The position numbers were made by a program, and so were the translations under genes. A DNA stretch of 64,000 nucleotides from an uncultured Roseburia sp. (GTDB lineage Bacteria > Bacillota > Clostridia > Lachnospirales > Lachnospiraceae): contig CAMXSH010000007.1 of the NCBI GenBank assembly GCA_947246475.1, positions 1 to 64,000 on the forward strand, given 5' to 3'. The notes under the pieces were generated by a model that did not search any database, had not been told where the DNA came from, and worked only from the letters and a program-made list of their open reading frames with translations. This document shows positions 1-7,453 of this stretch, in pieces. Positions within the stretch are counted from its first letter, which is position 1, and the number at the start of each line of letters is the position of its first letter.

Positions 1-2
1 AT

Positions 3-512
3 CTATCACCGGATACAACCTGGGGACCAGACAAAGCCCCGGATGTGACGCCAGATACAACACCGAATAAAACGCCGGATCTATCACCGGATGTAATTCC
101 AGGGATAACGCCAGACGAAGTGGCTTCCCCGGAGGAGGTACGGGAAGAACCAGGAATTTCACAATGGATCCAGATATTTGATAACTGGCAGGAGAGAAAA
201 TATATCAGGAGCGGGGAGGGGGAGAGCCGACCCGGCAGAGTCAGAATTAAAGAGGTTAAGCGGAAGAAAAAGTACATTTGTATCCGGTGGAAAAAGCTGG
301 AGAGAGCTATGGGATATCAGGTGCAGTATTCATCAAAGCGGTCAATGAAAAAGGGTGTGAAAAGAAAAAATGTCCGCAAAATGCGGACAAGTTTTAAATG
401 GAAATATCCTAAAAAATGCTATGTAAAAATCCGGGCGTATTCTACAAATGGGAAGAAAAAAATGTATGGAAAATGGAGCCCGATACGCCGGGTAAAAGCA
501 TCAAAAGGATAA
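3..512 (+). CDS. Secreted/surface protein, C-terminal part (linker plus Fn3-like domain), 5' truncated by window edge
   Basis: The reading frame is open from the window edge, so the start lies upstream; a GTG at 45 is only the first in-frame start-like codon. The first 40 residues are a degenerate Pro/Asp/Thr repeat (units such as TPD, SPD, TPNKTPD), typical of an extended linker in cell-surface proteins. The last 90 or so residues are very rich in Lys and Arg and show a fibronectin-III-like strand pattern (YICIRWKK, GYQVQYS, CYVKIRAYS, YGKWSPIR). The same kind of basic C-terminal Fn3 module closes the large GH2 enzyme at 47434-52743. No sortase motif or transmembrane anchor is present at the end. 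The catalytic or binding function lies upstream and cannot be inferred. Confidence 0.75.
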   Translation, partial: LSPDTTWGPDKAPDVTPDTTPNKTPDLSPDVIPGITPDEVASPEEVREEPGISQWIQIFDNWQERKYIRSGEGESRPGRVRIKEVKRKKKYICIRWKKLERAMGYQVQYSSKRSMKKGVKRKNVRKMRTSFKWKYPKKCYVKIRAYSTNGKKKMYGKWSPIRRVKASKG

Positions 513-531
513 TGCGAATTATTCATTATCC
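507..531. terminator. Hairpin across two convergent stop codons
   Basis: An 8-bp inverted repeat (GGATAATG at 507-514, CATTATCC at 524-531) spans the stop codons of the converging genes on either side. There is no clear T-run, so termination activity is an inference. Confidence 0.3.
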
Positions 532-950
532 AGAAATCGCATCTTACTGTTTGCAGATTTGGCGACTTCACCGATAAATGCACCCTGTATATTTTTTGAA
601 TGTACACAGTTGGCGCAGTAATTTCCAAAACGGATCGGAACGCCGCAGCTTTTGCAGTGAATGAATACGGAAGAGTTTTCCGGTATTTCTACTCTGCCCA
701 ACCGGAGATATTCCCCGATCTTTGATTTGCGGACCCCGGTATTTGCAGACAATTCAACGGCGTTGGTAGGACCGTTTTCATCGAGATATTTTTTTATCTT
801 TCCAAAATCATTATATTCTTCACTGCCACATTTTTCACATACGAATTTACCAGCATATTTATATTGCATTAAAATATGGCATTCAGGGCACCAGAACTGC
901 GAATCATCAGAATAACGTTCTTTTTTAAGTATCACTTTATTATCTGCCAT
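519..950 (-). CDS. YvyF-like protein: zinc ribbon - MerR-type HTH - zinc ribbon
   Basis: This 143-residue protein has two four-cysteine knuckles, C21/C24/C38/C41 and C99/C102/C112/C115, either side of a helical segment (about 51-90: a KIKKYLDE helix, then TGVRKSKIGEYLRLGRV) that resembles a MerR-like helix-turn-helix. This is the architecture of the flagellar operon protein family TIGR03826 (B. subtilis YvyF), including the second-ribbon pattern CxxCGxPIRxGxxCxxC. No flagellar genes are visible in the window, so it may have been recruited as a stand-alone regulator. The start has a good RBS (AGGAGGTGG). The molecular role of the family is not known to me beyond its domain content. Confidence 0.75.
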   Translation of the reverse strand: MADNKVILKKERYSDDSQFWCPECHILMQYKYAGKFVCEKCGSEEYNDFGKIKKYLDENGPTNAVELSANTGVRKSKIGEYLRLGRVEIPENSSVFIHCKSCGVPIRFGNYCANCVHSKNIQGAFIGEVAKSANSKMRFLDNE

Positions 951-1049
951 TGTGCCACCTCCTACATATTATAATTAAAGTTTACTAAAATCAGAAAGAA
1001 ATTGCAATACATATTCGAAAGGAAAAGTATTTTTTTGTGGTCAAAGGGT

Positions 1050-1079
1050 AAAAAGGCTGCTCAGCGGAGCAGTCTTTTT
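1050..1079 (-). terminator. Rho-independent terminator of the malic enzyme-radical SAM-DUF4364 operon
   Basis: Reading the minus strand, a hairpin with arms at 1067-1079 and 1050-1062 ends in a T-run. The arms overlap the last codon and stop of the DUF4364 gene, so the hairpin is partly inside the coding sequence. Confidence 0.75.
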
Positions 1080-1576
1080 ATAGTAAGAGAATATAATTCG
1101 CTGCTTTGTTCCCGCCAATTATTACATATTTTTACAGCATCCGCTTCCGTTGGTACAGATAGCTTTGTTTCAAAGAGAATATGATTGTTTTCCCGGAGTG
1201 AACAGGTGGCGATATATTCCCCGTGATCTAAAAGGGTATAATCACTGATTACTGTAAGCCGGTCTATGATGGGCAGATTGTTTTTTTCCAGATACTCGTC
1301 GATTTCCTGGCGGATTTCCGCGGAAAGGCTGGAAATAAATAAGTCCAGTGTTTCCCTGCCTGCGTCTGTAATGCTGTAAAAGGAAGTGTTATAGGTAGCT
1401 GAACAGGATATGAACTCTGCCTCCATCAGTTCTGCAAAGGCATTTTGCACATTAAAATAATTGGTATACCCCCGCTCTGTTATATAATCCGAGATTAAAT
1501 TCAGGGTCATAGGGGATTCTACCTGGTTGAGGGTATACAGGATAATCAGTTTGTAAATGGTAAAGGCTTCTTTCAT
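1061..1576 (-). CDS. DUF4364 family protein (winged-helix-like)
   Basis: This 171-residue protein matches the DUF4364 family as I remember it from Clostridia. The N-terminal half reads as a winged helix: an ITERGYTNYFNVQNAFAEL recognition-type region, then a short two-strand wing ending in YSITDAGRETL, the hallmark of PadR/MarR-type wings. The C-terminal half is an alpha/beta region with no recognisable catalytic motif. Its ATG overlaps the stop of the radical SAM gene by one base (TGATG), so translation is coupled, and it is the last gene of a three-gene minus-strand operon. A DNA-binding role is inferred from fold pattern only. Confidence 0.8.
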   Translation of the reverse strand: MKEAFTIYKLIILYTLNQVESPMTLNLISDYITERGYTNYFNVQNAFAELMEAEFISCSATYNTSFYSITDAGRETLDLFISSLSAEIRQEIDEYLEKNNLPIIDRLTVISDYTLLDHGEYIATCSLRENNHILFETKLSVPTEADAVKICNNWREQSSELYSLTIKRLLR

Positions 1577-2508
1577 CAGGCGTTATACTCCTTTCCCTGC
1601 CATATATTCCGGATCCTAAGCTGGCGGTGAATCTCATTGAGTACCTGTCGTTTGCGGCGGCTCCACTCTGGGGCGATGAGCAGATTTCCTGGTCCGTCTC
1701 CGGTCAGACGGTGGATGATGATGTGTTCCGGCAGAATGGAAAGAGAATGGAGAACCATCTGTATATACTCATCCTGTGACAGAGGGCTGAATTCATGATT
1801 CATGTACATATCTGCCAGAACTGTATTTTTTAATATATGCAGCAGTTGTATTTTTATCCCGTCAGATCTGCTCCCCACATGGGAAACCGTTTCAAGAAAA
1901 TCGGATTCAGTCTCATGGGGCAGTCCGGCGATGACATGAGTAACTACTTCAACGCCAATGGATCTCAAAGATTCTACAGCTGTATTATAGATTTTGAGAG
2001 GATATCCCCGGTGAATCAGTTCTGCGGTGGATTCATGAATGGTCTGAAGACCCAGTTCTACGATTATGGGCTTGACCCTGCGGCATTCTTCCAAAAGTTT
2101 CATAACCTCTGCCGGCAGACAATCCGGCCGGGTGGCGATAGACAGCATAACTACATCTGGATGCTCCAGCGCTTCCATGTACATGGGGCGGAGGACTTCT
2201 GTCGGCGCATAGGTGTTGGTAAAAGACTGAAAGTAGGCGATAAAACGATTTCCCACCTGTTTTCGTTCTGACAGTCCTTGGATGCCGTTGTCGATCTGAG
2301 TGCGGATCGAATCGGTTCTGGGAGAAGCGAAGTCTCCAGAGCCATTTCCACTGCAGAAGATACAGCCTCCCCGGTTCAGGGTTCCGTCCCTGTTGGGACA
2401 GGTCAGTCCACTCTCAAGAGATACTTTATATATTTTTTCACCATAACGCTGCTTCATCTCATAGTCCAGAGAGTGGTAGGGTTTTTCACCCCAGAGCCGT
2501 CTCATCAT
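1576..2508 (-). CDS. TIGR01212 family radical SAM protein (YhcC-like)
   Basis: This 310-residue protein carries the radical SAM cluster motif in the spaced form characteristic of this family, C37-P-N-R-D-G-T ... C49-I-F-C52, where the three cysteines bind a 4Fe-4S cluster. Downstream follow the usual barrel motifs, including AYFQSFTNTYAP, VELGLQTIHE and THVIAGLPHETE. The reading frame could start further upstream at 2559, but ATG 2508 is preceded by AAGGA at 8 nt and is preferred. With this start it overlaps the malic enzyme gene by 23 nt and the two are surely cotranscribed. The substrate of the family is, to my knowledge, unestablished. Confidence 0.88.
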   Translation of the reverse strand: MMRRLWGEKPYHSLDYEMKQRYGEKIYKVSLESGLTCPNRDGTLNRGGCIFCSGNGSGDFASPRTDSIRTQIDNGIQGLSERKQVGNRFIAYFQSFTNTYAPTEVLRPMYMEALEHPDVVMLSIATRPDCLPAEVMKLLEECRRVKPIIVELGLQTIHESTAELIHRGYPLKIYNTAVESLRSIGVEVVTHVIAGLPHETESDFLETVSHVGSRSDGIKIQLLHILKNTVLADMYMNHEFSPLSQDEYIQMVLHSLSILPEHIIIHRLTGDGPGNLLIAPEWSRRKRQVLNEIHRQLRIRNIWQGKEYNA

Positions 2509-3655
2509 GAATATGTTCCTTGACTGCCAGGCTGACGACATCCGCCACACGGGGATCAAAAGCTTCTGGCATAATGTTGTCTTCGCTTAGTTCATTTTCA
2601 GGAACCAGGGATGCGATGGCAAGCGCGGCAGCCAGTTTCATCTCTTCTGTGATCTGGGAAGCATGTCCTTCCAGGGCGCCTCTGAATATACCTGGAAAGG
2701 CAACCACATTGTTGACCTGGTTTGGGAAATCCGATCTGCCGGTTCCTACCACTTTTGCGCCGGCCTTTTTAGCGAGATCTGGCATGATCTCCGGAACCGG
2801 ATTTGCCATAGCGAAGAGGATAGCGTCCTGGTTCATAGTGGATACCATCTCCGGTGTGACGATATTGGGAGCAGAAACACCCACAAATATATCTGTACCG
2901 ACGAAGGCATCTGCCAGGGTACCGGATTTTCCTTCCAGATTGGTAATTTCCATCATTTCCTTCTGCATCCAGTTCAGATCCGGTGTCTGCTTATTTAGGA
3001 TCCCGGATCTGTCACACAGCGTTATGTGGGGGAAACCGTATGTTAAAAGCAGCCGGCTGATGGCGATACCAGCGGATCCGGCGCCATTTACGACGATCTT
3101 ACAGTTTTCTTTTTTCTTCCCTGTTACTTTCAGGGCATTGATGATACCGGCAAGAACGACGATGGCAGTTCCATGCTGGTCATCATGAAAGACTGGGATA
3201 TCCAGCAGCTCCTTAAGCCGGTTTTCAATTTCAAAACATCGGGGAGCTGATATATCTTCCAGATTGATCCCGCCAAATGCTGGGGCAATATTTACAACGG
3301 TTTTTATGATCTCATCGGTATCCTGGGTGTCCAGACAGATCGGGAAAGCATTGACGCCGCCGAATTCCCGGAATAAAACAGCCTTTCCTTCCATCACGGG
3401 CATCGCCGCCTCTGCACCGATATTTCCCAGACCGAGAACAGCGCTTCCATCGGAGACGACAGCGATGGTATTTGCTTTAATCGTATAATGGTATGCTTCT
3501 TTTTTATCTTTGGCAATGACCTTGCAGGGTTCTGCAACTCCCGGCGTATAGGCGATGGCAAGGTCCTCTCTGGATTTGACCTGGCATTTTGGGGTGACAT
3601 CAAGTTTCCCGTTCCATTCTTTATGTAAGGCAAGTGCCTTTTCGTTATAACTCAT
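2486..3655 (-). CDS. NAD(P)-dependent malic enzyme (malate to pyruvate + CO2)
   Basis: This 389-residue protein is the short bacterial type of malic enzyme, with no phosphotransacetylase tail. Diagnostic stretches are AIAYTPGVAEPC (Tyr36 region, general acid), EGKAVLF (Lys91, catalytic base), the metal and substrate segment FHDDQHGTA (157-163) and the Rossmann motif GAGSAG (191-196). It oxidatively decarboxylates malate to pyruvate in the cytoplasm, producing NADH or NADPH for anaplerotic and redox balance. It is the first gene of a minus-strand operon with the radical SAM and DUF4364 genes and has its own promoter upstream. Cofactor preference cannot be read safely. Confidence 0.93.
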   Translation of the reverse strand: MSYNEKALALHKEWNGKLDVTPKCQVKSREDLAIAYTPGVAEPCKVIAKDKKEAYHYTIKANTIAVVSDGSAVLGLGNIGAEAAMPVMEGKAVLFREFGGVNAFPICLDTQDTDEIIKTVVNIAPAFGGINLEDISAPRCFEIENRLKELLDIPVFHDDQHGTAIVVLAGIINALKVTGKKKENCKIVVNGAGSAGIAISRLLLTYGFPHITLCDRSGILNKQTPDLNWMQKEMMEITNLEGKSGTLADAFVGTDIFVGVSAPNIVTPEMVSTMNQDAILFAMANPVPEIMPDLAKKAGAKVVGTGRSDFPNQVNNVVAFPGIFRGALEGHASQITEEMKLAAALAIASLVPENELSEDNIMPEAFDPRVADVVSLAVKEHIHDETALG

Positions 3656-3696
3656 AGTGATCCTCCGTTTTGTAAAACTCCAAATTTACCTCATTA

Positions 3697-3725
3697 ATTC
3701 TACCACTTTTAATAAGTAAAAACAA
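3697..3725 (-). promoter_or_regulatory. Sigma-A-type promoter of the malic enzyme operon
   Basis: On the minus strand TTGTTT (3725-3720) lies 17 nt from TAGAAT (3702-3697), about 40 nt upstream of the malic enzyme start. Confidence 0.55.
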
Positions 3726-3760
3726 TATATAAAAAATCTTCTTTACTTTCTGAAAACTAC

Positions 3761-3788
3761 TTGTGCTTTTTTGGATAAATGGTACAAT
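3761..3788 (+). promoter_or_regulatory. Candidate sigma-A-type promoter of the UDPGP gene
   Basis: TTGTGC (3761-3766) is separated by 16 nt from TACAAT (3783-3788), about 40 nt upstream of the start at 3829. Confidence 0.45.
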
Positions 3789-3828
3789 AGAGTATAAATT
3801 AGAAAATTTTGAGAGGAAGGTTTGTCAG

Positions 3829-5055
3829 ATGACGTTAGAACAAGCAAAAAAGAAGCTTTCTGCTGTCGGTCAAGAACATTTGCTTCGTTATTGGGATGAA
3901 TTGGATGAAGAACAGAGGTCTTATCTGCTGGAACAGATTGAAGAACTGGATACGGATCTCCTGCAGCTGGTTCAGGACGAGTCTGGAGAGACGCCAAGAG
4001 GAAAACTGGAGCCTCTGGGTGCATTGACGATCGATGAAATACAGAAAAACAGGCATAGGTATGAGAGCGTCGGGATCCAGACCTTAAAAGAGCGCCGTGT
4101 GGGTGCAGTGCTTCTGGCAGGCGGCCAGGGAACAAGGCTGGGACTGGATAAGCCAAAAGGGATGTTGAATGTAGGGGTGGAGAGGGAACTATATCTTTTC
4201 GGACAGTTGATCCAAAATATGCTGCATGTGGTGGACAAAACGGGCAAATGGATTCCGCTGTTTATTATGACCAGTGAAAAAAATCATAAAGATACAGTTG
4301 ATTTTTTTGAGGAAAAAGGTTATTTTGGATATGAGAGAAAGTATGTTTATTTCTTTGTACAGAAGATGGCACCATCCGTAGGATATGATGGTAAAATCTT
4401 TATGGAAGAAAAGTATAAGATCTCATCTTCGCCAAACGGTAATGGCGGCTGGTTTATTTCCCTTGAAAAAGCCGGTCTTCTGGACAAGATTTCAGAGATG
4501 GGAGTAGAGTGGCTCAATGTATTTTCTGTGGATAATGTTCTCCAGAAGATTGCGGATCCGGTATTTGTCGGCGCTGTGATCGAGAATGGATGTGTCTGTG
4601 GCTCTAAGGTTGTGGCAAAGGCGGATCCGAATGAAAGAGTTGGTGTGCTGTGTCTGGAGGATGGGAAGCCTTCCATCGTGGAATATTATGAGATGACAGA
4701 TGAGATGATCCATTCGCGGGACGAAGAAGGAAAACTTCTTTATAATTACGGCGTGATTCTGAATTACCTTTTTAATGTAGAGGTTCTCACAAGGATTATG
4801 AATCAAAATCTTCCTAACCATATAGTGGAGAAAAAAATCCCTTATATTAATGACAATGCGGAATATGTAAAACCAGAGGAACCAAATGGATACAAATTCG
4901 AGACACTGGTATTGGATATGATACATATGATGGATAACTGCCTGTCTTTTGAAGTAATAAGAGACAGAGAATTTGCGCCGATTAAAAACGCTACGGGTGT
5001 GGACTCCCTGGAAAGTGCAAGAGAACTTATGAAGAAAAATGGAATCGAATTTTGA
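3829..5055 (+). CDS. UDPGP-type nucleotidyltransferase (UDP-sugar / UDP-N-acetylhexosamine pyrophosphorylase-like)
   Basis: This 408-residue protein has the signature of eukaryote-like UDP-sugar pyrophosphorylases, LLAGGQGTRLG followed by KPKG (residues 95-111), which binds the nucleotide. Later segments (NVFSVDNVLQKIADP, NEYV-type NDNAEYVKPEEPNGYKFE) also fit the UDPGP type 1 family. It would make UDP-GlcNAc/GalNAc or UDP-glucose from sugar-1-phosphate and UTP in the cytoplasm; the exact sugar is not determinable. ATG 3829 is chosen over an upstream in-frame start at 3763 because AGGAAGG ends 8 nt before it and the upstream codons run through the promoter. The last 11 codons are partly duplicated downstream (see repeat at 5021-5126). 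Confidence 0.88.
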   Translation: MTLEQAKKKLSAVGQEHLLRYWDELDEEQRSYLLEQIEELDTDLLQLVQDESGETPRGKLEPLGALTIDEIQKNRHRYESVGIQTLKERRVGAVLLAGGQGTRLGLDKPKGMLNVGVERELYLFGQLIQNMLHVVDKTGKWIPLFIMTSEKNHKDTVDFFEEKGYFGYERKYVYFFVQKMAPSVGYDGKIFMEEKYKISSSPNGNGGWFISLEKAGLLDKISEMGVEWLNVFSVDNVLQKIADPVFVGAVIENGCVCGSKVVAKADPNERVGVLCLEDGKPSIVEYYEMTDEMIHSRDEEGKLLYNYGVILNYLFNVEVLTRIMNQNLPNHIVEKKIPYINDNAEYVKPEEPNGYKFETLVLDMIHMMDNCLSFEVIRDREFAPIKNATGVDSLESARELMKKNGIEF

Positions 5056-5126
5056 GACAGATCCCCTGTCCAAGACAGGCGGTGAAAAATGAGAGAGCTT
5101 ATGAAGAAAAAATGGAATCGAATTTT
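5021..5126 (+). repeat. Partial tandem duplication of the UDPGP gene 3' end (72-bp offset)
   Basis: The 33 bases at 5021-5053, which encode the last codons of the UDPGP protein (ELMKKNGIEF), recur nearly unchanged at 5093-5126 with one substitution and one extra A. The spacing is 72 bp, so a 72-bp unit was probably duplicated and the second copy has decayed. The second copy lies in a 23-codon frame (5089-5160) of no known function, MRELMKKKWNRI and onwards. Confidence 0.85.
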
Positions 5127-5194
5127 AACTGCCGAAACATTCGGGACGGATTTTGTTTGAGAATCGTGTTTGGCTTTCAGAAAGGACAGAAAGA

Positions 5195-6772
5195 ATGGAT
5201 TTAGCAAAATTATCATTGAAAGAACTTCGTGAAATGGCGAAGGAAAAAGGGTTGTCCGGCGTGTCTGGTCTGCGGAAAGGAGATCTTGTGCATGAACTGG
5301 AAAAACTTACACGATCCGAAGCACGAAGGGAAGCGCAGCCAGAAGAGTACCCAAAGAGAGAAAGGACCGTTAAAAAATCTGAAGGAAATGTGGTTCAGAC
5401 GACAGAAAAGGAAGAAATTAAAAAGCAGGCATATACATATGTTCCCAATCATGGGGACAGGGGACATGCCAGAAATGGCAATGCTGTCGTACACCGCAGC
5501 GAGAACCGGCAGGATAGTCACATTGAGCAGCAGGAGAGCCAGCCGCTTCGTACTATTGAGGATGTAGTGAAGGCGGGACTGATCACGATTGCCAAGGATC
5601 GTCAGGTGTCAGATGTACATCCCAGGGAGATTAAAGAGCTGGACAGTGGTATCACTAAAAGGGGGATTCTGGAGATTATGCCAGAGGGATATGGTTTTAT
5701 CCGCTGTGATAATTTCCTTCCCGGAGAAAATGACGTCTATGTTTCACCGGCATTTCTCAGACGCTTTGGTCTTCGTACCGGAGATATCGTAGAGGGAAAT
5801 ATCCGGGTCAGGACACAGAATGAAAAGTTCAGCGCGCTTCTTTATATGAAGAGCGTCAATGGGCGTCCCATCACGTATCTTGCCCGCAGGCATAAATTTG
5901 AAGACCTGACACCGATCTTTCCTAATGAGAGGATACATTTGGAGACGCCTGGTTCCGGCGTATCCATGAGGATGCTGGATTTGATCGCGCCGATTGGAAA
6001 AGGTCAGAGAGGGATGATCGTATCCCAGCCGAAAACCGGTAAAACCACTCTGTTAAAACAGGTGGCGAGTGCCATTACAAGAAATTATCCGAAGATGCAT
6101 CTTTTGATCCTGCTTATCGACGAGCGTCCGGAGGAGGTTACAGATATCAAAGAATCCATCGAGGGAGAACGGGTTGAGGTGATCTATTCTACCTTTGATG
6201 AACTTCCGGAAAATCATAAACGGGTTTCGGAAATGGTGATTGAGAGAGCCAAACGTCTCGTGGAGGGTGGTGATGATGTGGTGATCCTTCTTGACAGTAT
6301 CACCCGTCTTGCCAGGGCGTACAACCTCACTGTCACTCCCAGCGGGCGGACACTTTCCGGAGGTCTTGATCCGGCGGCCCTGCATATGCCAAAGCGTTTC
6401 TTTGGTGCGGCAAGGAATATGAGGGAGGGCGGAAGCCTTACGATTCTTGCTACGGCGCTGGTAGATACCGGAAGCAGGATGGATGATGTGGTATTTGAAG
6501 AATTTAAGGGAACCGGCAATATGGAACTGGTTCTTGACCGCCACTTGTCGGAAAAACGTGTATTTCCGGCGATCGACATACAGAAGTCAAGTACCAGGCG
6601 GGAAGATCTTCTGCTGAGCCAGAGAGAGCTGGAAGCAGTGTTCCTTATGCGCAAGGCACTGGGATCAAATTCCAATACGGAAAACAATCTGGAGCAGATC
6701 ATCAACCTGTTCCGCAAAACCAAAAATAACGAAGAATTTATCGAAACAATAAAAAAAATCAAGCTCCATTAA
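5195..6772 (+). CDS. rho: Transcription termination factor Rho
   Basis: This 525-residue protein is a full Rho: an N-terminal helix-turn-helix-like Rho_N domain (1-40), a charged low-complexity insert (about 40-115) common in Clostridia, a cold-shock-type RNA-binding domain (about 155-220, with GYGFIR and DVYVSP), and an F1-ATPase-like motor with Walker A PKTGKTT (residues 279-285), then [13 protein letters not shown] and [13 protein letters not shown]. It forms a hexamer that unwinds RNA to end transcription. ATG 5195 has AAAGGA at 8 nt; the frame extends upstream to 5153 but without an RBS. Its last 15 codons are part of a 3.5-copy tandem repeat running into the intergenic region. Confidence 0.97.
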   Translation: MDLAKLSLKELREMAKEKGLSGVSGLRKGDLVHELEKLTRSEARREAQPEEYPKRERTVKKSEGNVVQTTEKEEIKKQAYTYVPNHGDRGHARNGNAVVHRSENRQDSHIEQQESQPLRTIEDVVKAGLITIAKDRQVSDVHPREIKELDSGITKRGILEIMPEGYGFIRCDNFLPGENDVYVSPAFLRRFGLRTGDIVEGNIRVRTQNEKFSALLYMKSVNGRPITYLARRHKFEDLTPIFPNERIHLETPGSGVSMRMLDLIAPIGKGQRGMIVSQPKTGKTTLLKQVASAITRNYPKMHLLILLIDERPEEVTDIKESIEGERVEVIYSTFDELPENHKRVSEMVIERAKRLVEGGDDVVILLDSITRLARAYNLTVTPSGRTLSGGLDPAALHMPKRFFGAARNMREGGSLTILATALVDTGSRMDDVVFEEFKGTGNMELVLDRHLSEKRVFPAIDIQKSSTRREDLLLSQRELEAVFLMRKALGSNSNTENNLEQIINLFRKTKNNEEFIETIKKIKLH

Positions 6773-7014
6773 ATATTAGAAAAATGTAGGCATATATGAA
6801 AGATTATATAACGAAGATTTATCGAAACAATAAAAAAAATCAAGCTCCATTAAATGTTAGAAAAACGCAGTTATTTATGAAAGATTATATAACGAAGAAT
6901 TTATGAAACGATAAAAAAAATCAAGCTCCATTAAATATTAGAAAAATGTAGGCATATATGAAAGATTATATAACGAAGATTTATCGAAACAATAAAAAAA
7001 TCAAGCTTCATTAA
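6727..7014 (+). repeat. Tandem repeat (about 81 bp x 3.5) made from the rho 3' end and its 3' UTR
   Basis: Units run 6727-6808 (82 bp), 6809-6889 (81 bp), 6890-6970 (81 bp) and a partial 6971-7014. Each begins with the last rho codons ([14 protein letters not shown] and stop) followed by about 35 bp of AT-rich sequence ending in ATGAAAGATTATA. Units 2 and 4 have lost one base, which breaks the rho frame, and unit 2 has several substitutions. The 327 bp between rho and rpmE therefore hold only this array and the rpmE promoter. Copy number may vary between strains. Confidence 0.93.
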
Positions 7015-7020
7015 AAGTGC

Positions 7021-7049
7021 TTGCATTTTAAGAAATATTATGATACAAT
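7021..7049 (+). promoter_or_regulatory. Sigma-A promoter of rpmE
   Basis: TTGCAT (7021-7026), a 17-nt spacer and TACAAT (7044-7049) lie 50 nt before the rpmE start, just after the end of the rho repeat array. Confidence 0.75.
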
Positions 7050-7099
7050 GAAAAAGCCGTTTTTGAGAATTGAAAATTTTAGTAGTGAGGTGAAAATAC

Positions 7100-7300
7100 A
7101 TGAGAGAGGGAATCCATCCGGAATATTTTCAGGCAAAGGTTGTGTGCAACTGCGGAAATGAGTTTACAACAGGTTCGACCAAAGAAGATATTCACGTTGA
7201 AGTATGTTCTAAATGCCATCCATTCTACACAGGACAGCAGAAGTCCATGGCAGCTCGTGGTGCGATTGATAAGTTCAATCGTAAGTATGGCTTAAAATAA
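7100..7300 (+). CDS. rpmE: 50S ribosomal protein L31, zinc-binding type
   Basis: This 66-residue protein is L31 of the cysteine-containing form, with ligands C16, C18, C36 and C39 and the family core TTGSTK...[15 protein letters not shown]. It sits on the large subunit at the intersubunit bridge. ATG 7100 has GAGGTG at 8 nt. It has its own promoter and lies between rho and the yqhQ-like gene, the usual Lachnospiraceae order. Confidence 0.98.
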   Translation: MREGIHPEYFQAKVVCNCGNEFTTGSTKEDIHVEVCSKCHPFYTGQQKSMAARGAIDKFNRKYGLK

Positions 7301-7322
7301 GCAGATTATGAACAGAGTATGG

Positions 7323-7416
7323 CTCCGCATGTTTCTGTATTGACGATACTGAGGCTTGCGGAGTTGTTGCATATTTAGCTCGACGATGCAGGGGGATCAG
7401 CCGGCGCCGTCGAGCT
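7323..7416 (+). other. Two stem-loops in the rpmE-DUF1385 gap
   Basis: A first inverted repeat pairs CTCCGCA (7323-7329) with TGCGGAG (7357-7363), with a small inner GTAT/ATAC stem. A second pairs AGCTCGACG (7377-7385) perfectly with CGTCGAGCT (7408-7416). Neither is followed by a clear T-run. They may be an RNA leader of the next gene or a processing site; no known riboswitch class was recognised. Confidence 0.45.
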
Positions 7417-7453
7417 TACAGTAGTTTATACACAGAAAAGGATGATGTCAGAT

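Noticed and set aside
2520-3188. Plus-strand ORF of 222 codons opposite malic enzyme
   Set aside because: It is antisense to a clear enzyme gene and shows only low-complexity Ser/Ala sequence.
6727-7014. CRISPR-like array
   Set aside because: The repeats are contiguous 81-bp units derived from the rho gene end, with no spacers and no cas genes.
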